From: a virus
Length of the DNA: 64,000 bases
Direction: 5' to 3' (one strand)
Virus record (IMG/VR): IMGVR_UViG_3300035698_008372
Coordinates: 62,001 to 126,000 of that record
Positions 17,659 through 25,770 of this stretch are shown piece by piece. Position 1 is the first letter of the stretch, and each line of letters starts with the position of its first letter. A program made the translations under genes and the position numbers. The notes beneath the pieces were generated by a model that was not told the origin of the DNA, did not search any database, and was given only the letters and a program-made list of their open reading frames with translations.

Positions 17659-18767
17659 TGCCTTAACTACTAAGTCTCGGGGCAGTATAAATTTCTCCTG
17701 ATTGACTTGGAAGGTGAGTATACACCGACAGGGCGCAAGGGTAAAGCCAGCGTGAGAGACTGAGCGGAGAAACTTCAAAATGAAGATGCGACAGTCCACC
17801 TTATGAATCGAAACTTCTGATACGATTTGTAAACAGCGAACAAAGTTTAGAATCCTATGAATTGTGTTGTCTAGTTGAAACATTTCCAGACAATCATACG
17901 AGCAAAGAAGATTATTTGCGAACATTGAAATATGCTTATCTTTATGCAAAGACAGTGACACTTGGAAAAACTCATTGGCCAGACACAAATAGGGTTATGC
18001 TGAGAAATCGTAGAATTGGTACATCGGTATCTGGTATTGCCCAATTCATTACCAATCGAGGTCTGGGTGTACTCAGGGATTGGTTGGAAAGTGGGTACGA
18101 TGAGATTAAGAAATGGGATGAGATGTATTCAGATTGGTTATGTATTCAGCCCAGTATAAAAATTACAAGTGTGAAACCTAGTGGGACAGTATCACTACTG
18201 GCCGGATCAACTCCAGGATTACATTATCCAGAGAGTAGGTTCTACATCAGGCGTGTACGACTGGCAAAAAGTAGTAAACTGATTACACCACTTGAAAACG
18301 CTGGATACAAAATAGAACCGGCTTATGGTTCTGAAGAAAGCACAGTTGTGGTGGAAATTCCCATTGATGAGGGTGATGGAATTAGGACAAAGAAGGACTT
18401 AACGATGTGGGAACAATTGGCCCTTGCGGCGTTTATGCAACGGCATTGGGCTGACAATGCTGTTAGTGCCACGATCACGTTTGATCCGGAAACCGAATCG
18501 GATCAACTCCCATTCGCTTTGAACTATTTTCAGTATCAATTAAAAGGCATTTCATTTCTACCTAGAGTGGAAAAGGGGGCCTATAGACAAATGCCGTATG
18601 AGGAAATCACTGAAAGTGAATATGATAATATGAAAACTAATCTAAAATATTTGAGTTTAATTCACATTGAAGGGGAAATGGCAAACCCAGAAAAATATTG
18701 TGGGAATGATACGTGTGAAATTGATGCCGAGTGGGCACAAGTTGAAGATGAACAGGATGAAAAATAA
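17551..18767 (+). CDS. nrdJ: NrdJ fragment 3: intein b C half plus C-extein, interrupted by a group I intron
   Basis: Join of 17551-17663 and 17837-18767. ATG 17551 follows AAAGGAG. The first 36 residues are the intein C half ending VHN. Cys at 17659 is then the +1 residue and, in the NPCLE context, the thiyl-radical cysteine of class II reductases. Removing the 173-nt intron gives C-LEQSLESYELCC, matching RTPR. Later come VKPSGTVSLLAGSTPG and the C-terminal redox pair in YCGNDTC. The C-extein is 311 residues, making a mature NrdJ of about 669 residues (270+88+311). Confidence 0.9.
17664..17836 (+). ncRNA. Group I intron in nrdJ, 173 nt
   Basis: The exon end CTGCCT (17658-17663) pairs with internal guide GGGCAG, giving the obligatory U-G at the 5' site (P1). 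TCG just before the guide pairs with exon-2 CGA (P10). The intron ends in G at 17836. The core has GAGAGACTGAGCGGAG then a hairpin (ACTTCAAAATGAAGAT) and GACAGTCC. These match the P7/P8 order of compact introns such as those in cyanobacterial tRNA-Leu and Azoarcus tRNA-Ile. An AATCG/CGATT hairpin fits P9. It carries no ORF. Splicing restores the nrdJ frame exactly. Confidence 0.9.
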
Positions 18768-18817
18768 TCTAATCTCATAGTGAGATTGATATAGACAGAT
18801 AAACAAGGAGAAAGACA

Positions 18818-19258
18818 ATGTTAGTAAAGTTAAAAAGTTGGACAAGAGAGAAAGTTATTGAATGTGACAGTTACCATATTGAAAAAGTGGAGCATGGACA
18901 TAGATGACAAATAATGAGAAACGCCACACAAGGAGATGTTAATGGTCTCGTCCTTGACCAAGTAATGGAACATTGGTCAAATGGGGAAGATGTGCGGGTG
19001 TTTGTAACTGACAATGGTAAAAATGTGGAGTCATACAGATATACATGGACTAAGCCACCATGCGGTCCGCCGCAGGAAGGCTATGGTTCACGGGACATTG
19101 GGACGGTTGAGCCACGGTTTGACCACGATTTATCCAAGGACACATTGGCTTTTATAATCGGTGCAGTTGAAAAGTATGGAAATGATGCATCATATAGTGA
19201 GTCGCTTGTAGTGTATTTACAAGAGCGTCTTTTTGGTAAGGATGAAATAGCTAAATAA
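18818..19258 (+). CDS. Unknown protein, one in-frame TGA
   Basis: 146 residues when TGA at 18905-18907 is read as Trp (HGHR-W-QIMRN). With the standard code only the part from 18914 remains. AAGGAG precedes the ATG at 18818. Soluble, mixed charge, no family recognised. Lies between nrdJ and dUTPase, so a nucleotide-metabolism link is possible by context only. Confidence 0.72.
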
Positions 19259-19314
19259 AACAAAAACTGGTGGGGTGGGCTTCTCGGTCTGCCCCTAAGT
19301 AAACGGAGAAATAA

Positions 19315-19770
19315 ATGTACACATTAAAATTAAACGCATTTAGCGATGATATGATTGAACGGTATGCAAACCATACACATTATCATGAAGGAGATTCGGG
19401 GATAGATTTGTTCTTCCCAGACCCAGTAACAATACCAGCTGGAACTTTGGGTAAGAAAATCGGTCTCGGATTTTCGTGTGAAATGATATATGGGATGTCT
19501 GAAAACGTGTCATTCAATATATACCCACGATCCAGTATTTCCAAAACACCATTGAGATTGTCAAATTCGGTTGGTCTAGTGGATGCTGGTTATAGAGGTG
19601 AGATCATGGCATTATTTGATAATCACAGTGATAGGGATTACCATATTAGTGCGGGAGACAGGCTGCTACAGATCGTAGGACCCAACCTCCAGCCCATTGA
19701 TTTGGAATATGCTGAAGAATTATCTGGTTCCGATAGGGATGAAGATGGTGTTGGAAGCACGGGAAAATAG
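19315..19770 (+). CDS. dut: dUTPase
   Basis: 151 residues with trimeric dUTPase motifs: I GDSGIDLFF, II around YPRSSIS, III GLVDAGYRGEIMALF, IV GDRLLQIV and V GVGSTGK. It hydrolyses dUTP to dUMP, feeding ThyX and keeping uracil out of phage DNA. A hairpin of GGGG and GCCCC arms lies just upstream (about 19275-19300). Confidence 0.92.
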   Translation: MYTLKLNAFSDDMIERYANHTHYHEGDSGIDLFFPDPVTIPAGTLGKKIGLGFSCEMIYGMSENVSFNIYPRSSISKTPLRLSNSVGLVDAGYRGEIMALFDNHSDRDYHISAGDRLLQIVGPNLQPIDLEYAEELSGSDRDEDGVGSTGK

Positions 19771-19805
19771 TTGAAAATAAATCGTGTCTTTGGGAAATAA
19801 AACAC

Positions 19806-19816
19806 TATTTATATAC
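19806..19816 (+). promoter_or_regulatory. Candidate phage-specific promoter motif TATTTATATAC
   Basis: The 11-mer lies immediately before the tRNA genes. The same 11-mer occurs at 23189 and 55369, upstream of unrelated genes. It contains an AT-rich core like T4 late promoters, but no direct evidence of function is visible. Confidence 0.45.
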
Positions 19817-19889
19817 GCGGTTGAGGTGTAAGGGGATTTGCATGTCGGCTTTCCAGCCGGAGGAGTTGGTTCAAAACCTTCCAACCGCT
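19817..19889 (+). tRNA. tRNA-Gly-like gene, atypical (anticodon uncertain)
   Basis: 73 nt aligned with the two following tRNAs. The acceptor stem GCGGTTG/CAACCGC is perfect with discriminator T. The D arm is one base longer and the anticodon arm one base shorter than in the neighbours. The anticodon stem then closes on a 6-nt loop (TTTCCA), and two T-T mismatches weaken the T stem. TCC within the loop suggests Gly(UCC), but this may be a decaying copy. No CCA is encoded. Confidence 0.6.
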
Positions 19890-19900
19890 CTATTACAAAT

Positions 19901-19973
19901 GCGATTGAGGTGTTCAAGGGGAGCACGTCGGTATTCCATATCGAAGGAGTGGGTTCGAATCCTGCCGATCGCT
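19901..19973 (+). tRNA. tRNA-Gly(UCC)
   Basis: 73 nt cloverleaf. Acceptor GCGATTG/CGATCGC, D arm with GG in the loop, anticodon stem TCGGT/ATCGA around loop ATTCCAT (anticodon TCC), T arm GTGGG-TTCGAAT-CCTGC, discriminator T. G1-C72, C2-G71, U73 and C35 C36 all fit glycine identity. CCA is not encoded. Confidence 0.85.
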
Positions 19974-19984
19974 CTATTAAAAAT

Positions 19985-20057
19985 GCGATTGAAGTGTAAC
20001 AGGTAAGCACGCCGACATACCATGTCGGAAGAGTGGGTTCGAGTCCTACTGATCGCT
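19985..20057 (+). tRNA. tRNA-Gly-like, anticodon ACC
   Basis: 73 nt cloverleaf with acceptor GCGATTG/TGATCGC, a perfect anticodon stem CCGAC/GTCGG around loop ATACCAT, T arm GTGGG-TTCGAGT-CCTAC, and discriminator T. The anticodon reads ACC, cognate to GGU. A34 in tRNA-Gly is very unusual in bacteria, so either A34 is modified or decoding is unusual. CCA is not encoded. Confidence 0.8.
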
Positions 20058-20084
20058 CTATTAATGCAAGGAAAAAAATGTTAT

Positions 20085-21242
20085 ATGAACTTCTCAAGTA
20101 AATTTTTCGATATCAAACCATTTGATATAGAAGAAGAAAAACAAAATCTAATCAATAATTTGGACTTTTTACATTCTATGACAGTGGAAGAACAAACCCT
20201 GTATAAGAAATGGCAGGAGTTCAATAAGAACGAACATAAGATCAGGGGGAAAGCCCACCTGTTTGATGTGTTTGAAAAAAGGTTATGGGCACCAACCGAT
20301 ATCTATGATGAGGATTTAACCATTAAGGAAATTAATGCGTTGGAGCCAGTTGTAGAATATGCAGGAAGCGATGAAGCTGCTGATTGGTCATTGTATAGGA
20401 TGTTAATTCACACAATGGATTGGTCTGCGAACCCCGGTAGAAATATGAAATTCTATGTAAAGGATGCTGTCACTCGTAAGGTGTTGGGTCTAATATCAAT
20501 GGGTTCAGATGTTACCAGTATCAAGGTCAGAGATGATTATATTGGTTGGAAAAAAGAAGATAAATTTGTAAATCACAAGTTGAATAATACGGCTATAGCC
20601 AGCACAATTGTGTCGGTTCAACCATTGGGTTATAACATGCTTGGTGGAAAATTGATAGCCGCGTTGGCAACAGTGTCAACAATTAGGGACAAGTGGGAAA
20701 AGGAATATGGTGATGTTCTAGCTGGGGTTACAACCACTTCATTATATGGCATCCATTCACAATATAACGGAATTCCACATTGGAAAACGATGGGTGAATC
20801 TGCTGGCAAGATTAGGATCAAGCCAGATGATAGTGAATATTTGAAATGGAATAAGTGGCTCAAAGAGAATTATCCAGATGAGTTTGAAAAAGCCATTACT
20901 GGAACGGGTCCCAAACAGAATGTATTAAGCAAGGTATTCAGCCATTTGAAAATTAGAGGTTATGAGCATGGATTTCATAGAGGTGTCTATTTTGCGTCAA
21001 TCTATGATAATACAGTGCCATTCTTAAAGGGTGAAATTGAACAATCTGAGCTCAAAATGAAACTGAAATATGAACAGGATTATGAATATATCGACAGGTG
21101 GTGGAAAAAGAAAGCCATAAGACGATATCAGAACATGATTGCACAGGATAGGATTAAACCAGAGAAATTATTCTATGGTGATATCGTGGGTGTATCTTGG
21201 GAAGAATGCCAAGAAATGTATTTAAAAGAAGTGGGGAGATAA
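20085..21242 (+). CDS. DruA/DUF4338-like protein
   Basis: 385 residues. The segment from about residue 120 to 260 has the order I remember from DUF4338, the family of Druantia DruA. It starts with FYVKDAVTRKVLGLIS, then IKVRDDYIGW, VSVQPLGYN and LGGKLIAAL, a We-Y-G segment with TTSLYG, and a closing YNGIPHWKTMGESAGK. The N- and C-terminal parts are unassigned. AAGGA precedes the ATG at 20085. Role in the phage unknown; the fold resemblance is a pattern judgement and needs a profile search. Confidence 0.6.
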   Translation: MNFSSKFFDIKPFDIEEEKQNLINNLDFLHSMTVEEQTLYKKWQEFNKNEHKIRGKAHLFDVFEKRLWAPTDIYDEDLTIKEINALEPVVEYAGSDEAADWSLYRMLIHTMDWSANPGRNMKFYVKDAVTRKVLGLISMGSDVTSIKVRDDYIGWKKEDKFVNHKLNNTAIASTIVSVQPLGYNMLGGKLIAALATVSTIRDKWEKEYGDVLAGVTTTSLYGIHSQYNGIPHWKTMGESAGKIRIKPDDSEYLKWNKWLKENYPDEFEKAITGTGPKQNVLSKVFSHLKIRGYEHGFHRGVYFASIYDNTVPFLKGEIEQSELKMKLKYEQDYEYIDRWWKKKAIRRYQNMIAQDRIKPEKLFYGDIVGVSWEECQEMYLKEVGR

Positions 21243-21415
21243 TGAGTAAAACACTAGTTGAGAAGATCGAAGAATTGGGTACTGATTGGAGCAAGGTGAA
21301 TACCGCTTTGCATCACTTATGGTCAAAAAATGTCGGAACTGATAATTATGACAAAGAAGAATGGAAATTGTTAGAAAAATATATATATAAAATTATATTG
21401 AAAGACAGGGGATAA
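21242..21415 (+). CDS. Small unknown protein
   Basis: 57 residues, overlapping the upstream stop by one base. Helical, ending KYIYKIILKDRG. Directly precedes DNA polymerase. Function unknown. Confidence 0.6.
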   Translation: MSKTLVEKIEELGTDWSKVNTALHHLWSKNVGTDNYDKEEWKLLEKYIYKIILKDRG

Positions 21416-21419
21416 GCTT

Positions 21420-23180
21420 ATTTATAAGTCAATTTATTTCGAAGCGGAAAAACAGAAGATTCATTTGTGGGATGATGACCGCGGCTATTTCACAATACCA
21501 TATAGACGTTATGGGTATATAAAAGATAGGGGCGGCACATATACTTCATTATATGGGGACAGGCTTAAGAAAATCCACAAGTGGGGCAAAGATTCCACTG
21601 GATTATTTGAGAGTGATGTACACCCTGAAACAAGAACATTAATTGATCTGTACACCAATGACGATGAACCATCAAAAGGTAACAAAACGATTATTATTGA
21701 TATTGAAGTCGAGGTCACAGATGGATTCCCAACTGCTACTTTGGCCGAGAATAAGGTTACGGCTATATCAATTTACGATTTTACGGATAAGAAATATTAT
21801 GGTTTGGTATTGGAAAATGGCAAGGGTATTATCAAGCCATCCACAACTCCAGAGCTTGACATTGAAGTGTTTGATATGGAAGTTGATTTGTTGAATAGAT
21901 TCATGCAGATATACCTACGCATAAAACCAACTATTATTACTGGTTGGAATGTGGATAGATTTGATGTAACATACCTATACAATAGAATGGCCGATCAGCT
22001 GGATGAAGATGTAGCCAATTGCTTGTCTCCAATCGGTGTGGTACATTGGAGTGATTTCAGGGGTAGCTACAGAATCGCTGGGGTTGCAACAATGGATTAC
22101 TTACAGTTGTATAAGAAATTTACATTTACGCAACAGGCTTCATACAGATTGGATGCGATTGCTGATTTCGAATTGGGTGAACGCAAAATTGAATATGATG
22201 GTACACTAAACGAATTATATGAAAATGACATTGAAAAATTTGTCCAATACAACATCCATGATGTTCGACTAATTGAGATGTTGGACAAGAAATTGAATTT
22301 TATAGAAATCGCTCGTGGTATTTGTCACTTGGGGCATGTTCCGTATGAAGATATTTACTATGACAGTAGATACCTAGAGGCTGCTATTCTTGTTTATCTG
22401 AAAAAATTGAACATCATCGCTCCGAATAAGCCCGAGCGTGAGGGTTGGAAGGATGAAATTGGCTTTGAGGGTGCTCACGTTCAAAAGCCCAAGAAGGGTC
22501 GTCATAATTGGGTATATGATTTGGATTTAACATCAATGTATCCAAGCATCATTATGTCGTTGAACATTTCTCCAGAGACAAAAATAGGTAAAATAGATGG
22601 GTGGGATTCCAATAAATTTGTGAAAAAAACCCCAAAAACCTATACTGTCAAATATGGTACAACCGCACTCCAATCCATGGATCAGGATGAACTACAGGTA
22701 TTTTTTGATACCAATCATGTGTCGGTATCGGCCAATGGGATATTGTACAAAACTGATAGGGATGGCCTAATCGCGTCACTCCTGAAAAAGTGGTTCGACG
22801 AACGTGTTGAATTCAGAAAATTGGCTAAGAAGTTTGCCGACGCGGGTGATAACGAGAAATATGATTATTTCAATAGACGACAACATATCCAGAAGATTCT
22901 CCTTAACTCACTTTTTGGGGCACTCGGTTTGCAGGGTTGGAGATTCCATGACGTAGACAACGCCCTTGCAGTTACATCGACGGGGGTAGAATTAATTCGA
23001 TTTTCCAAAACCATTGCAAACCATTATTACAATACTGAGCTTGGTAAAGAAATTGAACTTGAAATGGAAGATGGGTCTATCAGAAAATTATATGAAAATT
23101 GGCCAATCCATGTAAAAAGGGGTGGTAAAAAAGTTCAAATTTTAGCCAAAAATCTCAAAATAAATGATGATATTCTCTAA
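21420..23180 (+). CDS. 43: DNA polymerase family B, N-terminal fragment (gp43A)
   Basis: 586 residues. No ATG, GTG or TTG fits the natural beginning. An ATT at 21420, eight bases after AGGGG, gives a phage-polymerase-like start (xYKSIYFE, IHLWDDDRGY). Exonuclease motifs IIIDIEVE and TGWNVDRFDV, then DLDLTSMYPSIIMS (motif A) and QKILLNSLFGALG (motif B), are present. After TELGKE (about 23049) the chain runs into a foreign-looking tail of about 43 residues and stops. Motif C is in the second fragment beyond the endonuclease. The two fragments should assemble non-covalently, as in split gp43 of some Aeromonas phages. Confidence 0.9.
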   Translation: MYKSIYFEAEKQKIHLWDDDRGYFTIPYRRYGYIKDRGGTYTSLYGDRLKKIHKWGKDSTGLFESDVHPETRTLIDLYTNDDEPSKGNKTIIIDIEVEVTDGFPTATLAENKVTAISIYDFTDKKYYGLVLENGKGIIKPSTTPELDIEVFDMEVDLLNRFMQIYLRIKPTIITGWNVDRFDVTYLYNRMADQLDEDVANCLSPIGVVHWSDFRGSYRIAGVATMDYLQLYKKFTFTQQASYRLDAIADFELGERKIEYDGTLNELYENDIEKFVQYNIHDVRLIEMLDKKLNFIEIARGICHLGHVPYEDIYYDSRYLEAAILVYLKKLNIIAPNKPEREGWKDEIGFEGAHVQKPKKGRHNWVYDLDLTSMYPSIIMSLNISPETKIGKIDGWDSNKFVKKTPKTYTVKYGTTALQSMDQDELQVFFDTNHVSVSANGILYKTDRDGLIASLLKKWFDERVEFRKLAKKFADAGDNEKYDYFNRRQHIQKILLNSLFGALGLQGWRFHDVDNALAVTSTGVELIRFSKTIANHYYNTELGKEIELEMEDGSIRKLYENWPIHVKRGGKKVQILAKNLKINDDIL

Positions 23181-23188
23181 GTTTATAC

Positions 23189-23199
23189 TATTTATATAC
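23189..23199 (+). promoter_or_regulatory. Candidate phage-specific promoter motif TATTTATATAC
   Basis: Identical 11-mer to 19806 and 55369, with two further shared bases upstream compared with 19804. It lies 44 bases before the polymerase-splitting endonuclease gene. Confidence 0.45.
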
Positions 23200-23242
23200 A
23201 GACACAATGTATCAATGTATAAAATATAAATTGGAGAGTAAG

Positions 23243-24082
23243 ATGAAAAAGGGGTCAGCGAGAACATTACAATATTGATTGGATAAAGGGTATAAAGGGG
23301 AAGAAGCAGAAAAAATGCGTATGAGCAGAATTCCAGGTACTATAGAATATTTTACTATATTTAAGGGGCTCCCATTGAATGAGGCCGAAATTGCGAAAGA
23401 AAATTATAACAAAAGGTCCGTTCCGACATTGGAAAATATGATACGCAAGTATGGGGAAACTGAAGGTGAAATTAGGTGGGGTGCATATCGTGAAAAACAG
23501 GCAAAATCCAATACATTTGAATATAAGCGTGATAAGTATGGTTGGACATTGGAACAATTCGATGCTTATAACAAATCAAGGGGATTGTCTGGTAAAGACA
23601 ATGGCAATTATGGGTCGAGCTATTATGAAGCTTGGGTTAAAAAGTATGGAAAAATAAAGGCCGATGAAATGAATAATGCTTTAGGTGAATTGAAAGCCAA
23701 AGGGGGGAAATCTCAAAAAGGTGTACCCAAATCATTTGTGGCTAGAAAAAATATGAGTATAGCTGCAAAGAAAAGGATAATGGATCAGGGTACTTACATT
23801 TCATATAATCCAAATTCAATTCCGATAATTGAAAAATATGGAAAAGAAAATGGATATAAATTTCAACATGCTGAAAATGGCGGCGAATATTTGGTTAGGG
23901 AAGTTTACTATTGGGTAGATGGGTATGATCATGAAAATAATGTGGTGGTTGAATATGATGAAAAATACCATGAAATGCAAACGGAAAAAGATAAAATTAG
24001 GCAACAACATATAATGGATGTGTTGGGGTGCAAATTTATAAGAATTAAAGAATCTGGAGAAATTAAGATTTATGAAAATTAA
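23243..24082 (+). CDS. Homing endonuclease splitting the DNA polymerase, one in-frame TGA
   Basis: 279 residues, GGAGAG upstream, with TGA at 23276 read as Trp (LQY-W-LDKGY). The N-terminal part has repeated DNA-binding modules (RMSRIPGTIEYF; LENMIRKYGETEGEIRW; YEAWVKKYGKIKADEM). The C-terminal part is Vsr/EDxHD-like: VDGYDHENNVVVEYDEKYHE, then RQQHIMDVLGCKFIRI. The final bases overlap the second polymerase fragment. It probably cuts polymerase genes lacking the insertion. Confidence 0.82.
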
Positions 24083-24993
24083 AAATATAAGGGAATCAAA
24101 AGGTGTCGATGTGGATCATGTTATCTACATCGACACGTAGTGCGGATTCACTATTTATTTCGTCAACCGCGATGGTGAGCAAACGATATGGAAACAAGAA
24201 ATTCAGTGATGTCATGCTGTCACAGTACATCTTGACAATAGCTGGTGACACCCAAAAATTCATAAATAACTCGTATGACTATTTTGCCAAGAAATTCTGT
24301 AATCTTCCCGGTGCACACCGGTTTGAGATTAAACAGGAATTGATTGCAAAGTCAGCTGTATTTGTCAATGCTAAGAAAAATTATGGGTTGCGTGTTATCA
24401 ATGACAATGGTGTGAAAGTGGATAAAAATGTGTACAAAGGCTTGGCCGTAGTTCGCAGTGATTTCCCACAATCATACAGAAAATTGTTAGGTGAGGTGCT
24501 AGGTGATGTTCTAGCGGATGTTCCAAAAGATAAGATCGACGATCGTATTATTGAATACAAAAACAACATGAGATACTTGAATGTCGAAGATATCGCCAAA
24601 CCAACTGGGGTTAAGAATATCAAAAAATATTTGGTTCCACCTGGAGCGGGTGGGGGATTTTCTACTTGGAAGTCTCGTTGTCCTATCCATGTCAAATCAT
24701 CTATCATATACAATGATTTGATTAAGCATTTTGACAAACAAAAGAAGTACGCATTGATAGGGGCCGGCGACAAGGTCAAATGGGTGTACTTAAAGAAAAA
24801 TAATTTAGGATTAGAAAGTGTGGCTTATACAGGTCACGAAGACCCAAAGGAAATTATGGATTTCATATATAATTTTGTGGATAGGGATAAGATGTACGAT
24901 AGTATATTTTTGAACAAAATCACATCAATATATTCTGCCATGGACTGGTCGTTGCCCATAGATAAAAAGTTCTCGATGGACAGATTTTTTTAA
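24072..24993 (+). CDS. 43: DNA polymerase family B, C-terminal fragment (gp43B), motif C interrupted by 7 nt
   Basis: The ATG at 24072 begins MKIKNIRESKG and leads to DHVIYIDT, the first half of catalytic motif C. A TAG stop then follows. Seven bases later (24138-24144) the frame resumes with DSLFISS and the rest of the thumb domain to TAA, including VNAKKNYGLRV and YLVPPGAGG. Deleting exactly those seven bases restores YIDTDSLF. The polymerase needs both aspartates. Either the assembly has an error, the gene is damaged, or translation skips the seven bases. The next in-frame ATG (24103) would make a protein lacking the first Asp. Confidence 0.85.
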
Positions 24994-25044
24994 TCGTTTG
25001 GGCACATTAATGTATATGTATATATAAAGAAACAAGGAGTTACA

Positions 25045-25764
25045 ATGGAAAAAGGAAAATTAGTACGGTTTATTCAAAAATATCATTTGAATGGCAACGT
25101 ACAATCGGTTTCAATGAATAGTGACGGTGAGACGTTAAAGGCGGAGTTTGTAACTTCGGACAGAGGGTTGCTCGGAACTATTAAAATGAAGAATTGGGGA
25201 TTTGAAAAATCCAAAATTGGTATCTTGGATACTGAGAAGTTCTTAAAATTATTGGCAGTATTGGATAATGATGTTAAATTGTCATTGTTAAAAGCTGGCG
25301 ATACGGCAATCACATTAAAGGTCGCGGACAATAGTTCTACAGTCAATCTGATGTTATCAGACTTGTCGGTAATTCCAGCTGTACCGCCTTTGAAGTATGT
25401 GCCGCCAATGAATCTCAAGTTGAACTTGGATTCAAATTTCATTAAGAAGTTTATCGCTGGTAAGGGTGCTCTATCCGATGTGGATAATTTCACAGTGGTC
25501 ACAGATAACGATTCTGTTAATTTGGTGATCGGTTATGCATCAATTAATACGGACAGGGTTATTGTTCCAGTTGATACTGAAGTATTCGAAAAGATTGACA
25601 AGGTATCATTCAACGCAAATATCTTCAAAGATATCCTGCAATGTAACCGTGAATGTAAAAGTGGAGTAATGGAAATCAGCTCAGAGGGTCTTTCAAAACT
25701 GACCTTTAATGTTGATGACTATGAAGTTGTGTATTTCTTAGCCGCATCTGAAAACGTAGGATAA
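25045..25764 (+). CDS. 45: Sliding clamp (gp45)
   Basis: 239 residues, length and beta-alpha pattern as in phage gp45. AAGGAG precedes the ATG. A trimeric ring that tethers the polymerase and, in T4, also activates late transcription. It is followed directly by the gp44 clamp-loader gene, which supports the call. Confidence 0.88.
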   Translation: MEKGKLVRFIQKYHLNGNVQSVSMNSDGETLKAEFVTSDRGLLGTIKMKNWGFEKSKIGILDTEKFLKLLAVLDNDVKLSLLKAGDTAITLKVADNSSTVNLMLSDLSVIPAVPPLKYVPPMNLKLNLDSNFIKKFIAGKGALSDVDNFTVVTDNDSVNLVIGYASINTDRVIVPVDTEVFEKIDKVSFNANIFKDILQCNRECKSGVMEISSEGLSKLTFNVDDYEVVYFLAASENVG

Positions 25765-25770
25765 ACAACA

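Noticed and set aside
19720-20097. Minus-strand ORF over the tRNA genes
   Set aside because: Its repeated GFEPT-type segments are the known artefact of translating tRNA genes antisense.
23050-23180. Tail of the polymerase N-terminal fragment as a split-intein N half
   Set aside because: It lacks a Cys or Ser at the junction and block A/B motifs, and the second fragment does not begin with a sequence ending in HN. A split gene with a tail acquired from the endonuclease insertion fits better.
24138-24144. The seven bases in motif C as a simple +1 frameshift site
   Set aside because: A +1 shift at the TAG would read YIDT-SA-DSLF, inserting two residues between the catalytic aspartates, which should kill the enzyme.
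24103-24993. Independent gene starting at ATG 24103
   Set aside because: Its first 12 residues are an out-of-frame reading of the motif C codons. The real second polymerase fragment begins at 24072.
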